A stretch of DNA of 64,000 nt from Vibrio sp. PID17_43 (GCF_002608565.1 NZ_LIXM01000012.1:62001-126000), one strand, 5' to 3'. Counted from the first letter of the stretch, positions 9,468-20,128 are shown. Made by a program: numbers and translations. Notes: generated from the sequence alone by a model not told the origin.

Positions 9468-9992
9468 ATGCAAAAGGTAAAATTACCGCGAACGGTTGAT
9501 CCGGCTAAAGCGGCACAGAAACGACTAGATTTCGATGGCATCATCCAAGCTAGTCTTTTTAAGCGCTTAGCGGAAATGACTGATGGCGTAAAACGCGACG
9601 CAGAAGTCTCATTGTCATTTGAGATAGATGAACAGCGACTTGTTGTTATCTCTGGTAAAGCTAACATCGAAGTCGAATTAGAGTGTCAGCGTTGTAACGA
9701 GGTATTCACACATCTGTGTGAAGTTGAATTCCTTTACACTCCTTACTACGGTGAGAAGACGGAAGAGGAAGCACCAGAAATTTATGATTTGGTAGATCTA
9801 AATGAGTATGGTGAATTAGACCTTATACAACTGGTTGAAGACGAGTTCATCTTAGCATTACCTCAAATTGCGATGCATGATGAAGCGGATTGTAGCGTTG
9901 ATTCAAATAACATGGTTTTTGGTGAGATTCCTGAAGAAATTGAGGAAAAGAAACCGAATCCATTCGACGTTTTGAAAAGTTTGAAAAAGTAA
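9468..9992 (+). CDS. yceD: YceD/DUF177 family protein (23S rRNA accumulation protein)
   Basis: The 174-residue protein starts MQKVKLPRTVDPAKAAQKRL, the same start as E. coli YceD. It has the conserved cysteine pair ECQRCNEVFTH near residue 67 and a C-terminal KPNPFDVLKSLKK. The family is conserved next to rpmF in bacteria and in plants is needed for 23S rRNA accumulation; its molecular action is not settled. It is the first gene of the rpmF-plsX-fab operon. The promoter sits so close that the mRNA may begin 2-4 bases before the start codon. Confidence 0.93.
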   Translation: MQKVKLPRTVDPAKAAQKRLDFDGIIQASLFKRLAEMTDGVKRDAEVSLSFEIDEQRLVVISGKANIEVELECQRCNEVFTHLCEVEFLYTPYYGEKTEEEAPEIYDLVDLNEYGELDLIQLVEDEFILALPQIAMHDEADCSVDSNNMVFGEIPEEIEEKKPNPFDVLKSLKK

Positions 9993-10050
9993 TCAGTGTG
10001 GTAATTGATGCTTTCTCATCTTTGAACCCAATAGTATAGGAGTAGGGTCA

Positions 10051-10221
10051 ATGGCCGTACAAAAGAGCAAGAAGTCACGTTCAATGCGTGGTATGCGTCG
10101 TTCACACGATGCACTAACTACAGCAGCACTTTCTGTAGATGCAACTTCAGGTGAAACTCACCTACGTCACAACGTAACTGCTGAAGGTTACTACCGTGGC
10201 AAAAAGGTTATCAACAAGTAA
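10051..10221 (+). CDS. rpmF: 50S ribosomal protein L32
   Basis: A 56-residue basic protein, [20 protein letters not shown]..., is plain L32 (bL32) of the bacterial type lacking the zinc cysteines. It has the usual 56-57 residue length. ATAGGAGTAGGGTCA gives a ribosome site before ATG 10051. It sits between yceD and plsX as in most gammaproteobacteria, linking ribosome and lipid synthesis. Confidence 0.97.
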   Translation: MAVQKSKKSRSMRGMRRSHDALTTAALSVDATSGETHLRHNVTAEGYYRGKKVINK

Positions 10222-10230
10222 GGTTGACCT

Positions 10231-11256
10231 TTGCAAAATATTACCGTTGCACTTGATGCAATGGGCGGGGATTTCGGTCCACGCGTAACAGTGCCTGCCG
10301 CCGTGCAGGCACTGTCTCATTTCCCAGAGCTAAAAGTGATTCTTATAGGTGATCAATCTCTGATCACGTCTCAATTATCTCAACTAGGTACCTCAACCAG
10401 TTCTCGTTTGAGCATTGTTCATAGTGAGAAAGTGATTTCAAATTCAGAAAAACCTTCTTTAGCGCTGCGTAATAGTCAAAACAGTTCTATGCGTATGGCG
10501 CTCGATCTCGTTTCTGAAAGTGAGGCCGATGCTTGCGTGAGTGGTGGTAACACCGGCGCGCTAATGGCGCTGTCACGCTTTATTCTTAAGCTGCTTCCTG
10601 GTATTGAACGTCCTGCATTAGTTTCAGCTTTACCTACCATCAGTGGAAAACGTACTTGGATGTTAGATCTTGGGGCGAATGTGTCGTGTGATGCCGACAG
10701 CCTTTTCCAATTTGCTGTAATGGGTAGTGCACTAGCAGAAGAACATTTAGGTCGTCCCCCTCGTGTCGCTGTATTGAATATTGGTGCAGAAGAAATCAAA
10801 GGGAACGATTTAGTTAAACGCTGTGCAGAAATGCTTTCTCAAACCGACACGATTAACTTTGTTGGTTATATTGAAGGTAATCAAATTTTGCATGATGTTG
10901 CCGATGTTATTGTCTGTGATGGCTTTGTCGGCAATGTATGCTTAAAAGCCAGTGAGGGAACAGCGCATCTCTTTATCGAAAAGCTCAAAACGAGCATGAT
11001 GGCATCAACGATAAAGGGGTGGATTGCTAGAAAGTTGTTTTCTCGGCTATTTAATGAACTAAAAACACTGAACCCCGACCAGTATAACGGCGCAAGTTTG
11101 CTAGGATTGCGCGGCATTGTCATAAAAAGCCATGGAAGTGCGGATGTATCTGCGATTGTCAATGCACTTGGCGAGGCAGTACACGAGGTCAAACGACAAG
11201 TACCAAGCCGTATTAGCGATCGTTTGGAAGCGGTTTTACTCGAGAGGCATTATTAG
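10231..11256 (+). CDS. plsX: Phosphate acyltransferase PlsX
   Basis: The 341-residue protein begins at TTG 10231, preceded by AAGG six bases upstream that overlaps the rpmF stop, so translation is probably coupled. [13 protein letters not shown] opens the protein and [14 protein letters not shown] lies near residue 97; both are PlsX signatures. PlsX makes acyl-phosphate from acyl-ACP, feeding PlsY for phospholipid synthesis as a peripheral membrane enzyme. The fab genes follow directly. Confidence 0.96.
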   Translation: MQNITVALDAMGGDFGPRVTVPAAVQALSHFPELKVILIGDQSLITSQLSQLGTSTSSRLSIVHSEKVISNSEKPSLALRNSQNSSMRMALDLVSESEADACVSGGNTGALMALSRFILKLLPGIERPALVSALPTISGKRTWMLDLGANVSCDADSLFQFAVMGSALAEEHLGRPPRVAVLNIGAEEIKGNDLVKRCAEMLSQTDTINFVGYIEGNQILHDVADVIVCDGFVGNVCLKASEGTAHLFIEKLKTSMMASTIKGWIARKLFSRLFNELKTLNPDQYNGASLLGLRGIVIKSHGSADVSAIVNALGEAVHEVKRQVPSRISDRLEAVLLERHY

Positions 11257-11261
11257 TCTTC

Positions 11262-12212
11262 ATGTATAGCAAAATTTTAGGTACTGGCAGCTACCTGCCA
11301 TCTCAAGTGCGTACGAACGCTGACTTAGAAAAAATGGTAGATACAAGTGATGAGTGGATCGTCGCTCGCACAGGTATTAAAGAGCGTCGAATTGCAGCAG
11401 AAGATGAAACTGTTGCGGACATGGCATTCTACGCAGCTGAAAATGCAATCGATATGGCCGGCATCGATAAAAATGATATCGACCTCATTATCGTTGCGAC
11501 CACAAGCAGTAGCCATACTTTCCCTTCATCTGCGTGTCAGGTGCAGGCAAAGCTTGGTATTAAAGGTTGTCCTGCTTTTGACTTAGCCGCTGCTTGTTCC
11601 GGCTTTGTATACGCATTGTCTGTCGCTGACCAACACATTAAAACGGGTATGTGCAAAAACGTACTTGTGATTGGTGCAGACGCATTGTCAAAAACATGTG
11701 ACCCGACTGACCGTTCAACCATCATTCTATTTGGTGACGCTGCGGGCGCTGTGGTTGTGGGTGCTAGCGAAGAGCCTGGTATCATCTCTACACACGTGTA
11801 TTCAGATGGTCAATTTGGCGATCTACTGAGTCTTCCTGTGCCACAACGTGGCAAAGATGCCGACCAGTGGCTGCACATGGCGGGCAACGAAGTTTTTAAA
11901 GTGGCCGTAACTCAGCTCTCTAAGCTAGTAAAAGATACGCTTGAAGCGAACGATATGCACAAGTCTGAATTAGACTGGTTAGTGCCGCACCAAGCGAACT
12001 ATCGTATTATTTCAGCGACAGCGAAGAAACTTTCGATGTCACTAGACCAAGTCGTGATTACATTAGATAAACACGGCAACACGTCTGCTGCAACAGTGCC
12101 AACTGCACTGGATGAAGCGGTTCGTGATGGTCGTATTAAACGTGGTCAAACCCTGCTTCTTGAAGCGTTTGGCGGGGGATTCACTTGGGGCTCTGCCCTA
12201 GTGAAATTCTAA
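11262..12212 (+). CDS. fabH: 3-oxoacyl-ACP synthase III (KASIII)
   Basis: The 316-residue protein has the KASIII catalytic triad: Cys in [13 protein letters not shown] (~112), His in [10 protein letters not shown] (~243) and Asn in [10 protein letters not shown] (~273). It condenses acetyl-CoA with malonyl-ACP to start fatty acid synthesis. It follows plsX after five bases. Its downstream gap holds an attenuator-like hairpin at 12233. Confidence 0.97.
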   Translation: MYSKILGTGSYLPSQVRTNADLEKMVDTSDEWIVARTGIKERRIAAEDETVADMAFYAAENAIDMAGIDKNDIDLIIVATTSSSHTFPSSACQVQAKLGIKGCPAFDLAAACSGFVYALSVADQHIKTGMCKNVLVIGADALSKTCDPTDRSTIILFGDAAGAVVVGASEEPGIISTHVYSDGQFGDLLSLPVPQRGKDADQWLHMAGNEVFKVAVTQLSKLVKDTLEANDMHKSELDWLVPHQANYRIISATAKKLSMSLDQVVITLDKHGNTSAATVPTALDEAVRDGRIKRGQTLLLEAFGGGFTWGSALVKF

Positions 12213-12232
12213 GTTTCATAAGAATTAAAAAT

Positions 12233-12264
12233 TTAAGATGCGCTAAGGTGCATCTTATTTCTTT
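12233..12264 (+). terminator. Weak terminator/attenuator between fabH and fabD
   Basis: AAGATGC / GCATCTT stem (loop GCTAAGGT region) is followed by ATTTCTTTTT. It lies inside the operon, so partial termination is likely. Confidence 0.5.
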
Positions 12265-12288
12265 TTACTTTGCTTAAAGGAAGACAAC

Positions 12289-13212
12289 ATGAGCAAGTTT
12301 GCTATCGTATTTCCAGGCCAAGGCTCACAAGCTGTAGGTATGCTTGCTGATCTAGGCGAACAATATGACGTAGTAAAACAAACATTTGCAGAAGCATCTG
12401 ACGCACTAGGTTACGACCTATGGGCGCTTGTTCAAAATGGACCTGCAGAAGATCTAAACCAAACTTTCCGTACTCAACCTGCTTTGCTAGCGTCATCTGT
12501 TGCTATCTGGCGTGTATGGCAAGAGCTTGGTCTTGAGCAACCAGCAAACCTAGCGGGTCACAGCCTAGGTGAATACTCAGCATTGGTATGTGCTGGCGTG
12601 ATTGACTTTAAAGAAGCAATCAAACTGGTTGAACTACGTGGTCAACTTATGCAAGAAGCAGTACCTGCTGGTACAGGTGCAATGTACGCGATTATCGGTC
12701 TAGATGATGAAGCGATTGCAAAAGCGTGTGAACAAGCAGCGCAAGGTGAAGTGGTTTCTCCAGTAAACTTCAACTCGCCTGGTCAAGTTGTTATCGCAGG
12801 TAGTAAAGACGCAGTAGAGCGTGCGGGCGCACTATGTAAAGAAGCAGGTGCAAAACGTGCACTTCCTCTTCCTGTTTCAGTGCCTTCACACTGTGCACTA
12901 ATGAAACCTGCAGCAGTGAAGCTAGCTGTCGCGCTAGAGTCTATCGAATTCAATGCACCACAACTTCCAGTAATCAACAACGTTGATGTGGCGGCGGAAA
13001 CGGATCCTGCAAAAATAAAAGATGCACTTGTTCGTCAGCTACACAGCCCAGTACGTTGGACTGAAAGCGTACAGCTAATGAGCGAGCAAGGTGTAGAAAA
13101 CCTACTTGAGTTTGGCCCTGGCAAAGTACTGACAGGTCTAACGAAACGTATCGTGAAGACACTAAGCGCAGCAGCCGTTAATGACGTTGCTTCGCTAGAA
13201 GCTGCTAAGTAA
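12289..13212 (+). CDS. fabD: Malonyl-CoA:ACP transacylase
   Basis: The 307-residue protein has the serine-hydrolase motif GHSLGEYSAL (nucleophile Ser ~92) and the N-terminal oxyanion motif FPGQGSQAVGML; the His in VPSHCALM (~201) completes the catalytic pair. It moves malonate from CoA to ACP. AAGGAAG precedes the ATG. It is the second fab gene, directly followed by fabG. Confidence 0.97.
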   Translation: MSKFAIVFPGQGSQAVGMLADLGEQYDVVKQTFAEASDALGYDLWALVQNGPAEDLNQTFRTQPALLASSVAIWRVWQELGLEQPANLAGHSLGEYSALVCAGVIDFKEAIKLVELRGQLMQEAVPAGTGAMYAIIGLDDEAIAKACEQAAQGEVVSPVNFNSPGQVVIAGSKDAVERAGALCKEAGAKRALPLPVSVPSHCALMKPAAVKLAVALESIEFNAPQLPVINNVDVAAETDPAKIKDALVRQLHSPVRWTESVQLMSEQGVENLLEFGPGKVLTGLTKRIVKTLSAAAVNDVASLEAAK

Positions 13213-13243
13213 TTCGTTCACGATAAGAAAAGGAAAACACAAC

Positions 13244-13981
13244 ATGATGAATCTAGAAGGTAAGATCGCTCTTGTGACAGGCGCAAGCCGTGGCATTGGT
13301 CGTGCGATTGCGGAGCTTCTTGTTGAGCGCGGTGCGACAGTAATCGGTACGGCGACTTCTGAAGGCGGCGCAGCGGCGATCAGCGAATACCTAGGTGAAA
13401 ATGGCAAAGGTCTAGCACTTAACGTGACGGACGTTGACTCTATCGAAGCAACACTAAAAACCATCAACGATGAATTTGGCGCGATCGATATTCTAGTCAA
13501 CAACGCCGGTATTACTCGTGACAATCTACTAATGCGTATGAAAGACGATGAGTGGAACGACATCATCAATACGAACCTTACGCCAATCTACCGCATGTCT
13601 AAAGCCGTTCTACGTGGCATGATGAAAAAGCGTTCTGGCCGTATCATCAACGTAGGCTCAGTTGTAGGTACTATGGGTAATGCTGGTCAAACGAACTACG
13701 CAGCAGCAAAAGCTGGTGTGATCGGTTTTACTAAGTCGATGGCGCGTGAAGTCGCTTCTCGCGGCGTAACGGTTAACACGGTAGCGCCAGGGTTCATCGA
13801 AACTGACATGACTAAGGCGCTAAATGACGACCAACGTGCAGCAACGTTGTCGAACGTGCCAGCAGGCCGTCTAGGTGATCCTCGTGAAATTGCTTCTGCA
13901 GTTGTGTTCCTAGCTTCACCTGAAGCGGCTTACATTACTGGTGAAACGTTGCATGTAAATGGTGGTATGTATATGGTTTAA
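13244..13981 (+). CDS. fabG: 3-oxoacyl-ACP reductase
   Basis: The 245-residue short-chain dehydrogenase has the NADP-binding GASRGIGRAIAEL near residue 14, NNAGITRDNLLMRM near 87 and the catalytic YAAAK motif near 152 with Ser in VGSVVGT. It reduces beta-ketoacyl-ACP. Two adjacent ATG codons (13244, 13247) are possible; the first is better spaced from AAGGA. A 244-base gap with its own promoter separates it from acpP. Confidence 0.97.
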   Translation: MMNLEGKIALVTGASRGIGRAIAELLVERGATVIGTATSEGGAAAISEYLGENGKGLALNVTDVDSIEATLKTINDEFGAIDILVNNAGITRDNLLMRMKDDEWNDIINTNLTPIYRMSKAVLRGMMKKRSGRIINVGSVVGTMGNAGQTNYAAAKAGVIGFTKSMAREVASRGVTVNTVAPGFIETDMTKALNDDQRAATLSNVPAGRLGDPREIASAVVFLASPEAAYITGETLHVNGGMYMV

Positions 13982-14225
13982 CGCACAGTTCGTGCAAAAT
14001 GAGCTATTTTACTTTGTGAAAAATAGCCTATAGTTGCTGTTAACTGTCGTAAACTTGTCATGGTTATGCACAACATTTGTGCATGATATAAGTCAAAAAT
14101 GTATTGAAATTCGGTTAATTTCGCTAAATTTGTGGTTTGACCAGCAAGGACCCCCTTGCAACTTTCAATAGTTCGAATAAACTACGGAATCATCGCATTA
14201 GGCGAAATCTGTAAAGGAAAAAAAA
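13982..14225 (+). promoter_or_regulatory. acpP promoter and leader region
   Basis: The 244-base gap fits a separate strong acpP promoter. GCTATTTT / AAAATAGC at about 14003-14026 forms a stem without a T run. AAAGGAAAAAAA supplies the ribosome site of acpP. Confidence 0.45.
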
Positions 14226-14459
14226 ATGAGCAACATCGAAGAACGCGTAAAGAAAATCATTGTTGAACAGCTAGGTGTGGACGAAGCAGAAGTTAAAAAT
14301 GAAGCTTCTTTTGTTGACGATCTAGGTGCTGATTCTCTAGATACTGTAGAGCTAGTTATGGCTCTAGAAGAGGAATTTGACACTGAGATTCCTGATGAAG
14401 AAGCAGAGAAAATCACTACTGTTCAAGCTGCAATCGACTACGTAAACAGCGCTCAGTAA
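14226..14459 (+). CDS. acpP: Acyl carrier protein
   Basis: The 77-residue acidic four-helix protein carries the phosphopantetheine site [14 protein letters not shown] (Ser ~37). It is the cytosolic carrier of growing acyl chains. The residues are near-identical to enterobacterial ACP in the recognition helix. It lies between fabG and fabF as usual, with a hairpin right after the stop that probably sets ACP mRNA in excess. Confidence 0.98.
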
Positions 14460-14470
14460 TTATCTCTCCC

Positions 14471-14498
14471 AGGCGGTCTCCTAGACCGCCTGTGTTCT
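14471..14498 (+). terminator. Hairpin after acpP
   Basis: AGGCGGTCT-CCT-AGACCGCCT is a perfect 9-bp stem followed by TGTGTTCTTT. It is either a leaky terminator or a 3' stabiliser of the abundant acpP transcript. Confidence 0.65.
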
Positions 14499-14552
14499 TT
14501 CTAACTTCTTCTATCCTCTCATAGAAATATTCAATTCCCGGAGAATTATATC

Positions 14553-15800
14553 GTGTCCAAGCATCGTGTAGTTGTCACTGGCATGGGTATGTTGTCACCG
14601 GTAGGCAACACAGTAGAATCATCTTGGAAAGCCCTGCTAGAAGGTCAAAGTGGTATTGTTAACATCGAACATTTCGATACGACAAACTTCTCAACTCGTT
14701 TTGCAGGTCTTATTAAAGATTTCGATTGCACAGAGTACATGTCTAAAAAAGATGCTCGTAAAATGGATCTCTTTATCCAGTACGGCATCGCCGCGGGTAT
14801 CCAAGCGTTAGATGACTCTGGCTTACAAATTACCGAAGAAAACGCGGCTCGAGTTGGTGTAGCAATCGGCTCAGGCATTGGCGGTCTAGATCTAATCGAA
14901 ACAGGCCATACAGCGCTTGTTGAAAAAGGCCCTCGCAAAGTAAGCCCATTTTTTGTGCCTTCGACCATCGTTAATATGGTGGCAGGTAATCTATCTATCA
15001 TGCGTGGTCTTCGTGGTCCAAATATCGCGATCTCTACAGCATGTACGACAGGTCTTCACAACATCGGCCACGCTGCACGTATGATCGCATACGGTGATGC
15101 CGAGGCAATGGTTGCAGGTGGCTCAGAGAAGGCATCTACACCACTGGGTATGGCTGGCTTTGGGGCGGCTAAAGCACTTTCAACTCGTAATGATGAACCT
15201 CAAAAAGCATCTCGTCCATGGGACAAAGGCCGTGACGGCTTCGTTCTTGGTGACGGTGCAGGTATGATGGTTCTGGAAGAATACGAGCACGCGAAAGCAC
15301 GTGGCGCTAAGATTTACGCAGAGCTAGTGGGCTTTGGTATGTCTGGTGACGCTTACCATATGACTTCTCCAAGTGAAGATGGTTCAGGTGGCGCACTAGC
15401 GATGGAAGCGGCAATGCGTGATGCGAAGATCACGGGTACACAAGTGGGTTACGTTAACGCTCATGGTACTTCTACTCCTGCCGGTGACGTAGCTGAAATC
15501 AAGGGTGTGAAACGTGCTCTTGGTGAAGAAGGCTCAAAACAAGTACTTGTCTCTTCAACGAAATCTATGACAGGTCACCTTTTAGGTGCGGCGGGTTCAG
15601 TTGAAGCGATCATCACGGTGATGTCTCTGGTTGACCAAATCGTGCCACCAACGATCAATCTAGATGACCCAGAAGAAGGCCTCGATATTGACCTTGTACC
15701 GCACACTGCGCGTAAAGTTGATATGGAATACGCGATCTGTAACTCGTTCGGTTTCGGCGGAACAAACGGCTCACTTGTATTCAAAAAGTTTGCAGAGTAA
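14553..15800 (+). CDS. fabF: 3-oxoacyl-ACP synthase II
   Basis: The 415-residue KASII starts at GTG 14553 with CCCGGAGAATTAT upstream. The catalytic Cys lies in [15 protein letters not shown] (~164), the His pair in [12 protein letters not shown] (~304) and [12 protein letters not shown] (~341). It elongates acyl-ACP, including C16:1 to C18:1, which controls membrane fluidity with temperature. The block ends with a strong terminator. Confidence 0.97.
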   Translation: MSKHRVVVTGMGMLSPVGNTVESSWKALLEGQSGIVNIEHFDTTNFSTRFAGLIKDFDCTEYMSKKDARKMDLFIQYGIAAGIQALDDSGLQITEENAARVGVAIGSGIGGLDLIETGHTALVEKGPRKVSPFFVPSTIVNMVAGNLSIMRGLRGPNIAISTACTTGLHNIGHAARMIAYGDAEAMVAGGSEKASTPLGMAGFGAAKALSTRNDEPQKASRPWDKGRDGFVLGDGAGMMVLEEYEHAKARGAKIYAELVGFGMSGDAYHMTSPSEDGSGGALAMEAAMRDAKITGTQVGYVNAHGTSTPAGDVAEIKGVKRALGEEGSKQVLVSSTKSMTGHLLGAAGSVEAIITVMSLVDQIVPPTINLDDPEEGLDIDLVPHTARKVDMEYAICNSFGFGGTNGSLVFKKFAE

Positions 15801-15841
15801 AACTCTTTAACACAGTTTTAGAGTAGTGAAACTTGTATTCT

Positions 15842-15876
15842 AACGGCTCGATGCTTAGCATTGAGCCGTTTTGTTT
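15842..15876 (+). terminator. Terminator after fabF
   Basis: AACGGCTCGATGC-TTA-GCATTGAGCCGTT stem (one G-T pair) is followed by TTGTTTT. Confidence 0.85.
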
Positions 15877-15908
15877 TATTTGTCGATCAGAAATCAAAGG
15901 GTATCTGA

Positions 15909-16724
15909 ATGTTCTGGGTAAATGGACTTCCACAAACGCATATTTCGCTCGGTGATCGCTCGTTTCAATATGGTGATGGCTGTTTTACCACCATCAAGAC
16001 TAAGCATAGTCAGTTGGAGCACTGGCAAGCACATATTGAGCGTATGGAGGCGTGTCTAAAAACATTGCACATACCTTTTCCTGATTGGAATACGGTTTTT
16101 GATTGGGCGATGCTTGCGGTCTTAAAAGACGAGTCGGCAGGAATCAAAATTCACATCAGTCGTGGCACTGGTGGACGTGGATACAGTCCCGTCGGTATAG
16201 ATGGTCCGGTTGTAACCATTTCGAACTTCGCATTTCCTTCTCATTATACTTTGTGGCAAGAAAATGGCGTGCAGTTAGGCGTTTGCAAAACCCGCCTAGG
16301 CATTCAACCGCTCCTAGCTGGCCATAAGCACAACAACCGAATAGAGCAGGTTCTCGCAAAGGCAGAAATTGAAGGTTCTGAATTTGCCGACGCTGTGACG
16401 TTAAATGTGCAAAATCATGTCATTGAAACTACAATGGCAAACCTTTTTTGGGTTAATGGTAAACGGGTATACACACCGCGGTTGAGTTTGTCTGGTGTGG
16501 CTGGCGTGATGCGCCGTAAGGTATTGGAATTTCTCCAAACTGAAGGTTACCCAGTGCAAGTAGCCGAATTCACACTGACGGATCTGCTTGATGCAGAAGA
16601 GGTGTGGATGTGTAACTCACTACTGGGTGTTGCGCCGATTTCCGGTATTTCAACACCAGATAACAAGATTGAATTTCCAATTGGAAAATTGACACGACGA
16701 CTTCAAGGGAATCTAAATACGTGA
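15909..16724 (+). CDS. pabC: Aminodeoxychorismate lyase
   Basis: This 271-residue fold-type IV PLP enzyme carries the PLP lysine in LLAGHKHNNRIEQVL (~143) and ETTMANLFWVNG near 176, typical of PabC and branched-chain aminotransferases. It releases pyruvate from 4-amino-4-deoxychorismate to give p-aminobenzoate for folate. Its stop overlaps the start of mltG by four bases. The fixed position between fabF and mltG supports PabC over an aminotransferase. Confidence 0.94.
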   Translation: MFWVNGLPQTHISLGDRSFQYGDGCFTTIKTKHSQLEHWQAHIERMEACLKTLHIPFPDWNTVFDWAMLAVLKDESAGIKIHISRGTGGRGYSPVGIDGPVVTISNFAFPSHYTLWQENGVQLGVCKTRLGIQPLLAGHKHNNRIEQVLAKAEIEGSEFADAVTLNVQNHVIETTMANLFWVNGKRVYTPRLSLSGVAGVMRRKVLEFLQTEGYPVQVAEFTLTDLLDAEEVWMCNSLLGVAPISGISTPDNKIEFPIGKLTRRLQGNLNT

Positions 16725-17737
16725 TTAAAAAACTGTTTGCGTTTGTTGTACTGATTGCCGCTATTAGTGCAGCAGGTGTTTTTTACGTTGTTTCACAAAC
16801 TAAGCAATACGTTCACTCGCCTATTCTTATTGAGCAGCCGCAGCTGTTTACAGTAGAAAATGGCACTAGCTTTCACCGAGTAATGCGCGACTTGGTGAAA
16901 GATAACATTATCGAAGCTTCTGACTACACTCGCTTGATGCCTCATCTTTATCCAGAGCTTCTTCAGGTGAGAGCGGGCACTTATCAACTAGAGCCAAAGC
17001 TTTCTCTCTATCAAACGTTAGAACAGCTCAATACGGGTAAAGAACATCAGTTTGCTATCACGTTTGTGGAAGGCAGCCGCTTTTCTGAGTGGGTCGACCA
17101 ACTCAGCACCGCGCCTTATGTAAAACATGATTTGACAGGTCTGTCTGAAAAAGAGATGGCTGAAAAATTGGGGATTGATCGTGAAAAGCTTGAAGGCTTA
17201 TTTCTTGCTGAAACCTACCATTACACCGCTGGCACAAGCGAAAGTCAGATCTTAGATCGTGCACATAGCAAGTTAAATAAAATTCTTGATGCACAATGGG
17301 AACAGCGTCAAGAAAAACTGCCACTGAAAGACAAATATGAAGCGCTGATTCTGGCTTCTATTATCGAAAAAGAGACCGCGATTGATTCAGAGCGTGAGCG
17401 CGTGGCTTCTGTATTTGTAAACCGTCTAAATAAACGTATGCGCCTGCAAACGGACCCGACCGTTATCTACGGCATGGGTGATGCCTACGATGGTAATATT
17501 CGTAAGAAAGATTTGCGTACTCCAACGCCATACAACACATACACTATCAATGGATTGCCGCCAACGCCGATTGCCATGGCGGGGGAGGCATCGATTGAAG
17601 CTGCTTTAAACCCAGAAAACAGTAATTATCTATATTTCGTAGCAAGTGGAAAGGGCGGACATGTGTTTTCGAAGTCCCTTGCAGAGCACAATCGTGCTGT
17701 ACGTGCCTATTTAAGAGAACTAAGAAAGAACAAATGA
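16721..17737 (+). CDS. mltG: Endolytic transglycosylase MltG (YceG)
   Basis: The 338-residue protein starts at GTG 16721 inside the end of pabC. One N-terminal membrane anchor ([19 protein letters not shown]) precedes a LysM-like region and the YceG domain. The catalytic Glu lies in [17 protein letters not shown] (~221), followed by [13 protein letters not shown]. It cuts nascent glycan strands in the periplasm and helps set strand length. It overlaps tmk by four bases. Confidence 0.95.
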   Translation: MIKKLFAFVVLIAAISAAGVFYVVSQTKQYVHSPILIEQPQLFTVENGTSFHRVMRDLVKDNIIEASDYTRLMPHLYPELLQVRAGTYQLEPKLSLYQTLEQLNTGKEHQFAITFVEGSRFSEWVDQLSTAPYVKHDLTGLSEKEMAEKLGIDREKLEGLFLAETYHYTAGTSESQILDRAHSKLNKILDAQWEQRQEKLPLKDKYEALILASIIEKETAIDSERERVASVFVNRLNKRMRLQTDPTVIYGMGDAYDGNIRKKDLRTPTPYNTYTINGLPPTPIAMAGEASIEAALNPENSNYLYFVASGKGGHVFSKSLAEHNRAVRAYLRELRKNK

Positions 17738-18366
17738 TGAAAGCAAACTTTATTGTCGTTGAGGGCCTCGAAGGCGCGGGTAAAAGCACGGCGATTAAAA
17801 CCGTTTTAGACACGCTAAATGCTGCGGGCATCGAAGATATCGTCAATACTCGAGAGCCAGGTGGCACACCGCTAGCCGAAAAAATGCGCGCTTTGGTTAA
17901 AGAAGGGCACGAAGGCGAAGACCTGAAAGACATGACAGAGCTGCTTTTACTCTACGCAGCACGTGTTCAATTGGTTGAGAACGTGATCAAGCCAGCGCTA
18001 GCAAATGGTCAATGGGTAGTTGGCGACCGTCATGATTTGTCTTCTCAAGCTTATCAAGGTGGTGGCCGCCAAATCGACGAGTCGTTGATGAAAAATCTTC
18101 GTGACACCACCTTAGGTGAATTTAAGCCGGCTTTCACGTTATACATGGATCTTGACCCTCGTGTTGGCCTCGAGCGAGCACGTGGTCGCGGTGAACTCGA
18201 TCGTATTGAAAAGATGGACATTAGCTTCTTTGAGCGAACGCGTGAGCGTTACTTGGAGCTCGCAAATGCAGATGATTCCATTGTAGTGATCAACGCTGAG
18301 CAGTCGATTGAAGAAGTGGCGCAAGACATTAAAGCCGCTTTGAACGAATGGCTAGCATCATTGTAA
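17734..18366 (+). CDS. tmk: Thymidylate kinase
   Basis: The 210-residue kinase has the P-loop [12 protein letters not shown] (~10), the DR motif [17 protein letters not shown] (~96) and the arginine [15 protein letters not shown] (~148). It phosphorylates dTMP to dTDP. ATG 17734 lies in the last codons of mltG, indicating coupled translation. Confidence 0.96.
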   Translation: MMKANFIVVEGLEGAGKSTAIKTVLDTLNAAGIEDIVNTREPGGTPLAEKMRALVKEGHEGEDLKDMTELLLLYAARVQLVENVIKPALANGQWVVGDRHDLSSQAYQGGGRQIDESLMKNLRDTTLGEFKPAFTLYMDLDPRVGLERARGRGELDRIEKMDISFFERTRERYLELANADDSIVVINAEQSIEEVAQDIKAALNEWLASL

Positions 18367-18390
18367 GCAAAACGTGGATTGAGGTAGCTC

Positions 18391-19353
18391 ATGTTAAATG
18401 ACTTTCCATGGTTACAGCCCGTTTGGGATAACCTCAAAGTAAGCTTGGACTCAGACCGTATTCCTGGGGCGTTGCTGCTGCAGAGTCAGAGAGGGCTAGC
18501 AGTAGATAAGCTAGTCGGCTTGTTCAGTCGAGTACTGCTTTGTCAAAATTATAGTAGTGAAGCGTGTGGCTTTTGCCATAGTTGCCAGTTGAGCCAGGCT
18601 AATAATCATCCTGATTTACATTGGATCAAACCCGAAAAAGAGGGGAAATCGATTACAGTCGATCAAATTCGAGCATGTAACCGCTTAGCACATGAGTCTT
18701 CTCAGCTTAATGGCTACCGAGTGTTCATTATTGAACCTGCTGATGCAATGAATGAGTCAGCCTCTAACGCTCTGCTGAAAACCTTGGAAGAGCCTGGACA
18801 AAAGTGTTTGTTTTTGTTGGTTACGCATAACCAAGAACGATTGTTGCCAACGATTCAGAGTCGCTGTCAGCAGTGGGTGGTGACCCCACCTTCTACGGAC
18901 CAAGCAATGAGCTGGATGAACGAGCAGGGCGCTTCACAAGTACCAGCTTATGCACTTAAGCTGAACATGGGCTCTCCGATTAATACGCTAGATGCTGTTA
19001 AGAGCGGTGAGCTTGATGAATACCAAGCGTTTGAGCGTTGCATTATTGAGACGTTGTCTTCACCGATCTCCGATGTATATCAGTGTGCATCACTGATGGC
19101 TAAGAACCCTAATAAAACGTTAGATTGGGCGTGGTATTTACTCACAGACGCACAAAAAGCCCAGTTTGGCGTCATGGAACCCGATCAGTTACCCGGAGCA
19201 ACTAAGTTCCAGCCCAATAATTATAATGGACTTTACTTTTCAGCACAGAAACTGCTGGCGTTGAAAGCCCAATTACAGAGCTCACCTGGTTTAAACCTTG
19301 AGCTACTATCAATGAACTGGTTAATTGAGTCACGAGAGGCATTATGTTCGTAG
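18391..19353 (+). CDS. holB: DNA polymerase III subunit delta'
   Basis: The 320-residue clamp-loader subunit has a zinc-binding segment, CGFCHSCQL after an earlier Cys (~50-70), and the AAA+ SNALLKTLEEPG block (~130). There is no functional P-loop, as expected for delta'. It works with delta, tau and gamma to load the beta clamp. GGTAGCTC lies upstream of ATG 18391. It overlaps the tatD start by 10 bases. Confidence 0.94.
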   Translation: MLNDFPWLQPVWDNLKVSLDSDRIPGALLLQSQRGLAVDKLVGLFSRVLLCQNYSSEACGFCHSCQLSQANNHPDLHWIKPEKEGKSITVDQIRACNRLAHESSQLNGYRVFIIEPADAMNESASNALLKTLEEPGQKCLFLLVTHNQERLLPTIQSRCQQWVVTPPSTDQAMSWMNEQGASQVPAYALKLNMGSPINTLDAVKSGELDEYQAFERCIIETLSSPISDVYQCASLMAKNPNKTLDWAWYLLTDAQKAQFGVMEPDQLPGATKFQPNNYNGLYFSAQKLLALKAQLQSSPGLNLELLSMNWLIESREALCS

Positions 19354-20111
19354 ATTCGCACTGTCATTTAGACAAATTGAATTACGATGATCTCCATATT
19401 AATGTGGAAGACGTTATTAACAAAGCAAAGCAAGCTAACGTAAAAGAGCTATTGTCTGTAGGAGTGACGTTGGACTCTTTCCCTAAAATGCTGGAAATGA
19501 TCACGCCATATAACAACGTTTATGCGTCTTGTGGTGTACATCCATTAGATGTAGAAAGCGCGTTCTCTATGGAAACATTACGCCAGCATGCCTCTCACGA
19601 TAAAGTGGTGGCTATTGGTGAAACGGGTTTGGATTACCATTACAAACCCGATACAGCTTCGCTGCAAAAAACGCGTTTTGAGCAGCAAGTCGAACTTGCG
19701 GTAGAGCTCAATAAACCCTTGATCATTCATACTCGCCATGCGCGCGCCGACACGTTAGATATCCTACGTAACGGTGGGGCAGATAAATGTGGTGGTGTGA
19801 TCCATTGCTTTACTGAAGATTTACCTTTTGCAGAAGCTGCGTTGGATTTGGGCTTCTACATCTCAATTTCCGGTATTGTCACTTTCCGCCAGGCGACAGA
19901 ACTGAAAGAGGTAGTGAAAGCGCTGCCGTTAGAAAAGTTGTTAATTGAGACCGATTCCCCCTACCTTGCGCCTGTTCCACACCGTGGAAAAGAGAATCAG
20001 CCAGCCTATGTCGTCGAAGTCGCTGCTTATATTGCGCAACTAAAAGGGTGTTCACTGGGTGAGGTAGGGCAAAAAACCACCGAAAACTTCCGAAATCTTT
20101 TTTTGCGATGA
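19344..20111 (+). CDS. ycfH: TatD-family metal-dependent hydrolase (YcfH)
   Basis: The 255-residue TIM-barrel protein has the metal ligands of TatD nucleases: FVDSHCHLD at the start, GETGLDYHY (~93), HTRHA (~129), IHCFTED (~154) and ETDSPYLAP (~205). Members are DNases or deacylases; the YcfH subgroup always follows holB. It ends the tmk-holB-tatD run and is followed by a terminator at 20129. Confidence 0.93.
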   Translation: MFVDSHCHLDKLNYDDLHINVEDVINKAKQANVKELLSVGVTLDSFPKMLEMITPYNNVYASCGVHPLDVESAFSMETLRQHASHDKVVAIGETGLDYHYKPDTASLQKTRFEQQVELAVELNKPLIIHTRHARADTLDILRNGGADKCGGVIHCFTEDLPFAEAALDLGFYISISGIVTFRQATELKEVVKALPLEKLLIETDSPYLAPVPHRGKENQPAYVVEVAAYIAQLKGCSLGEVGQKTTENFRNLFLR

Positions 20112-20128
20112 AAAATCAATATGTGTAT

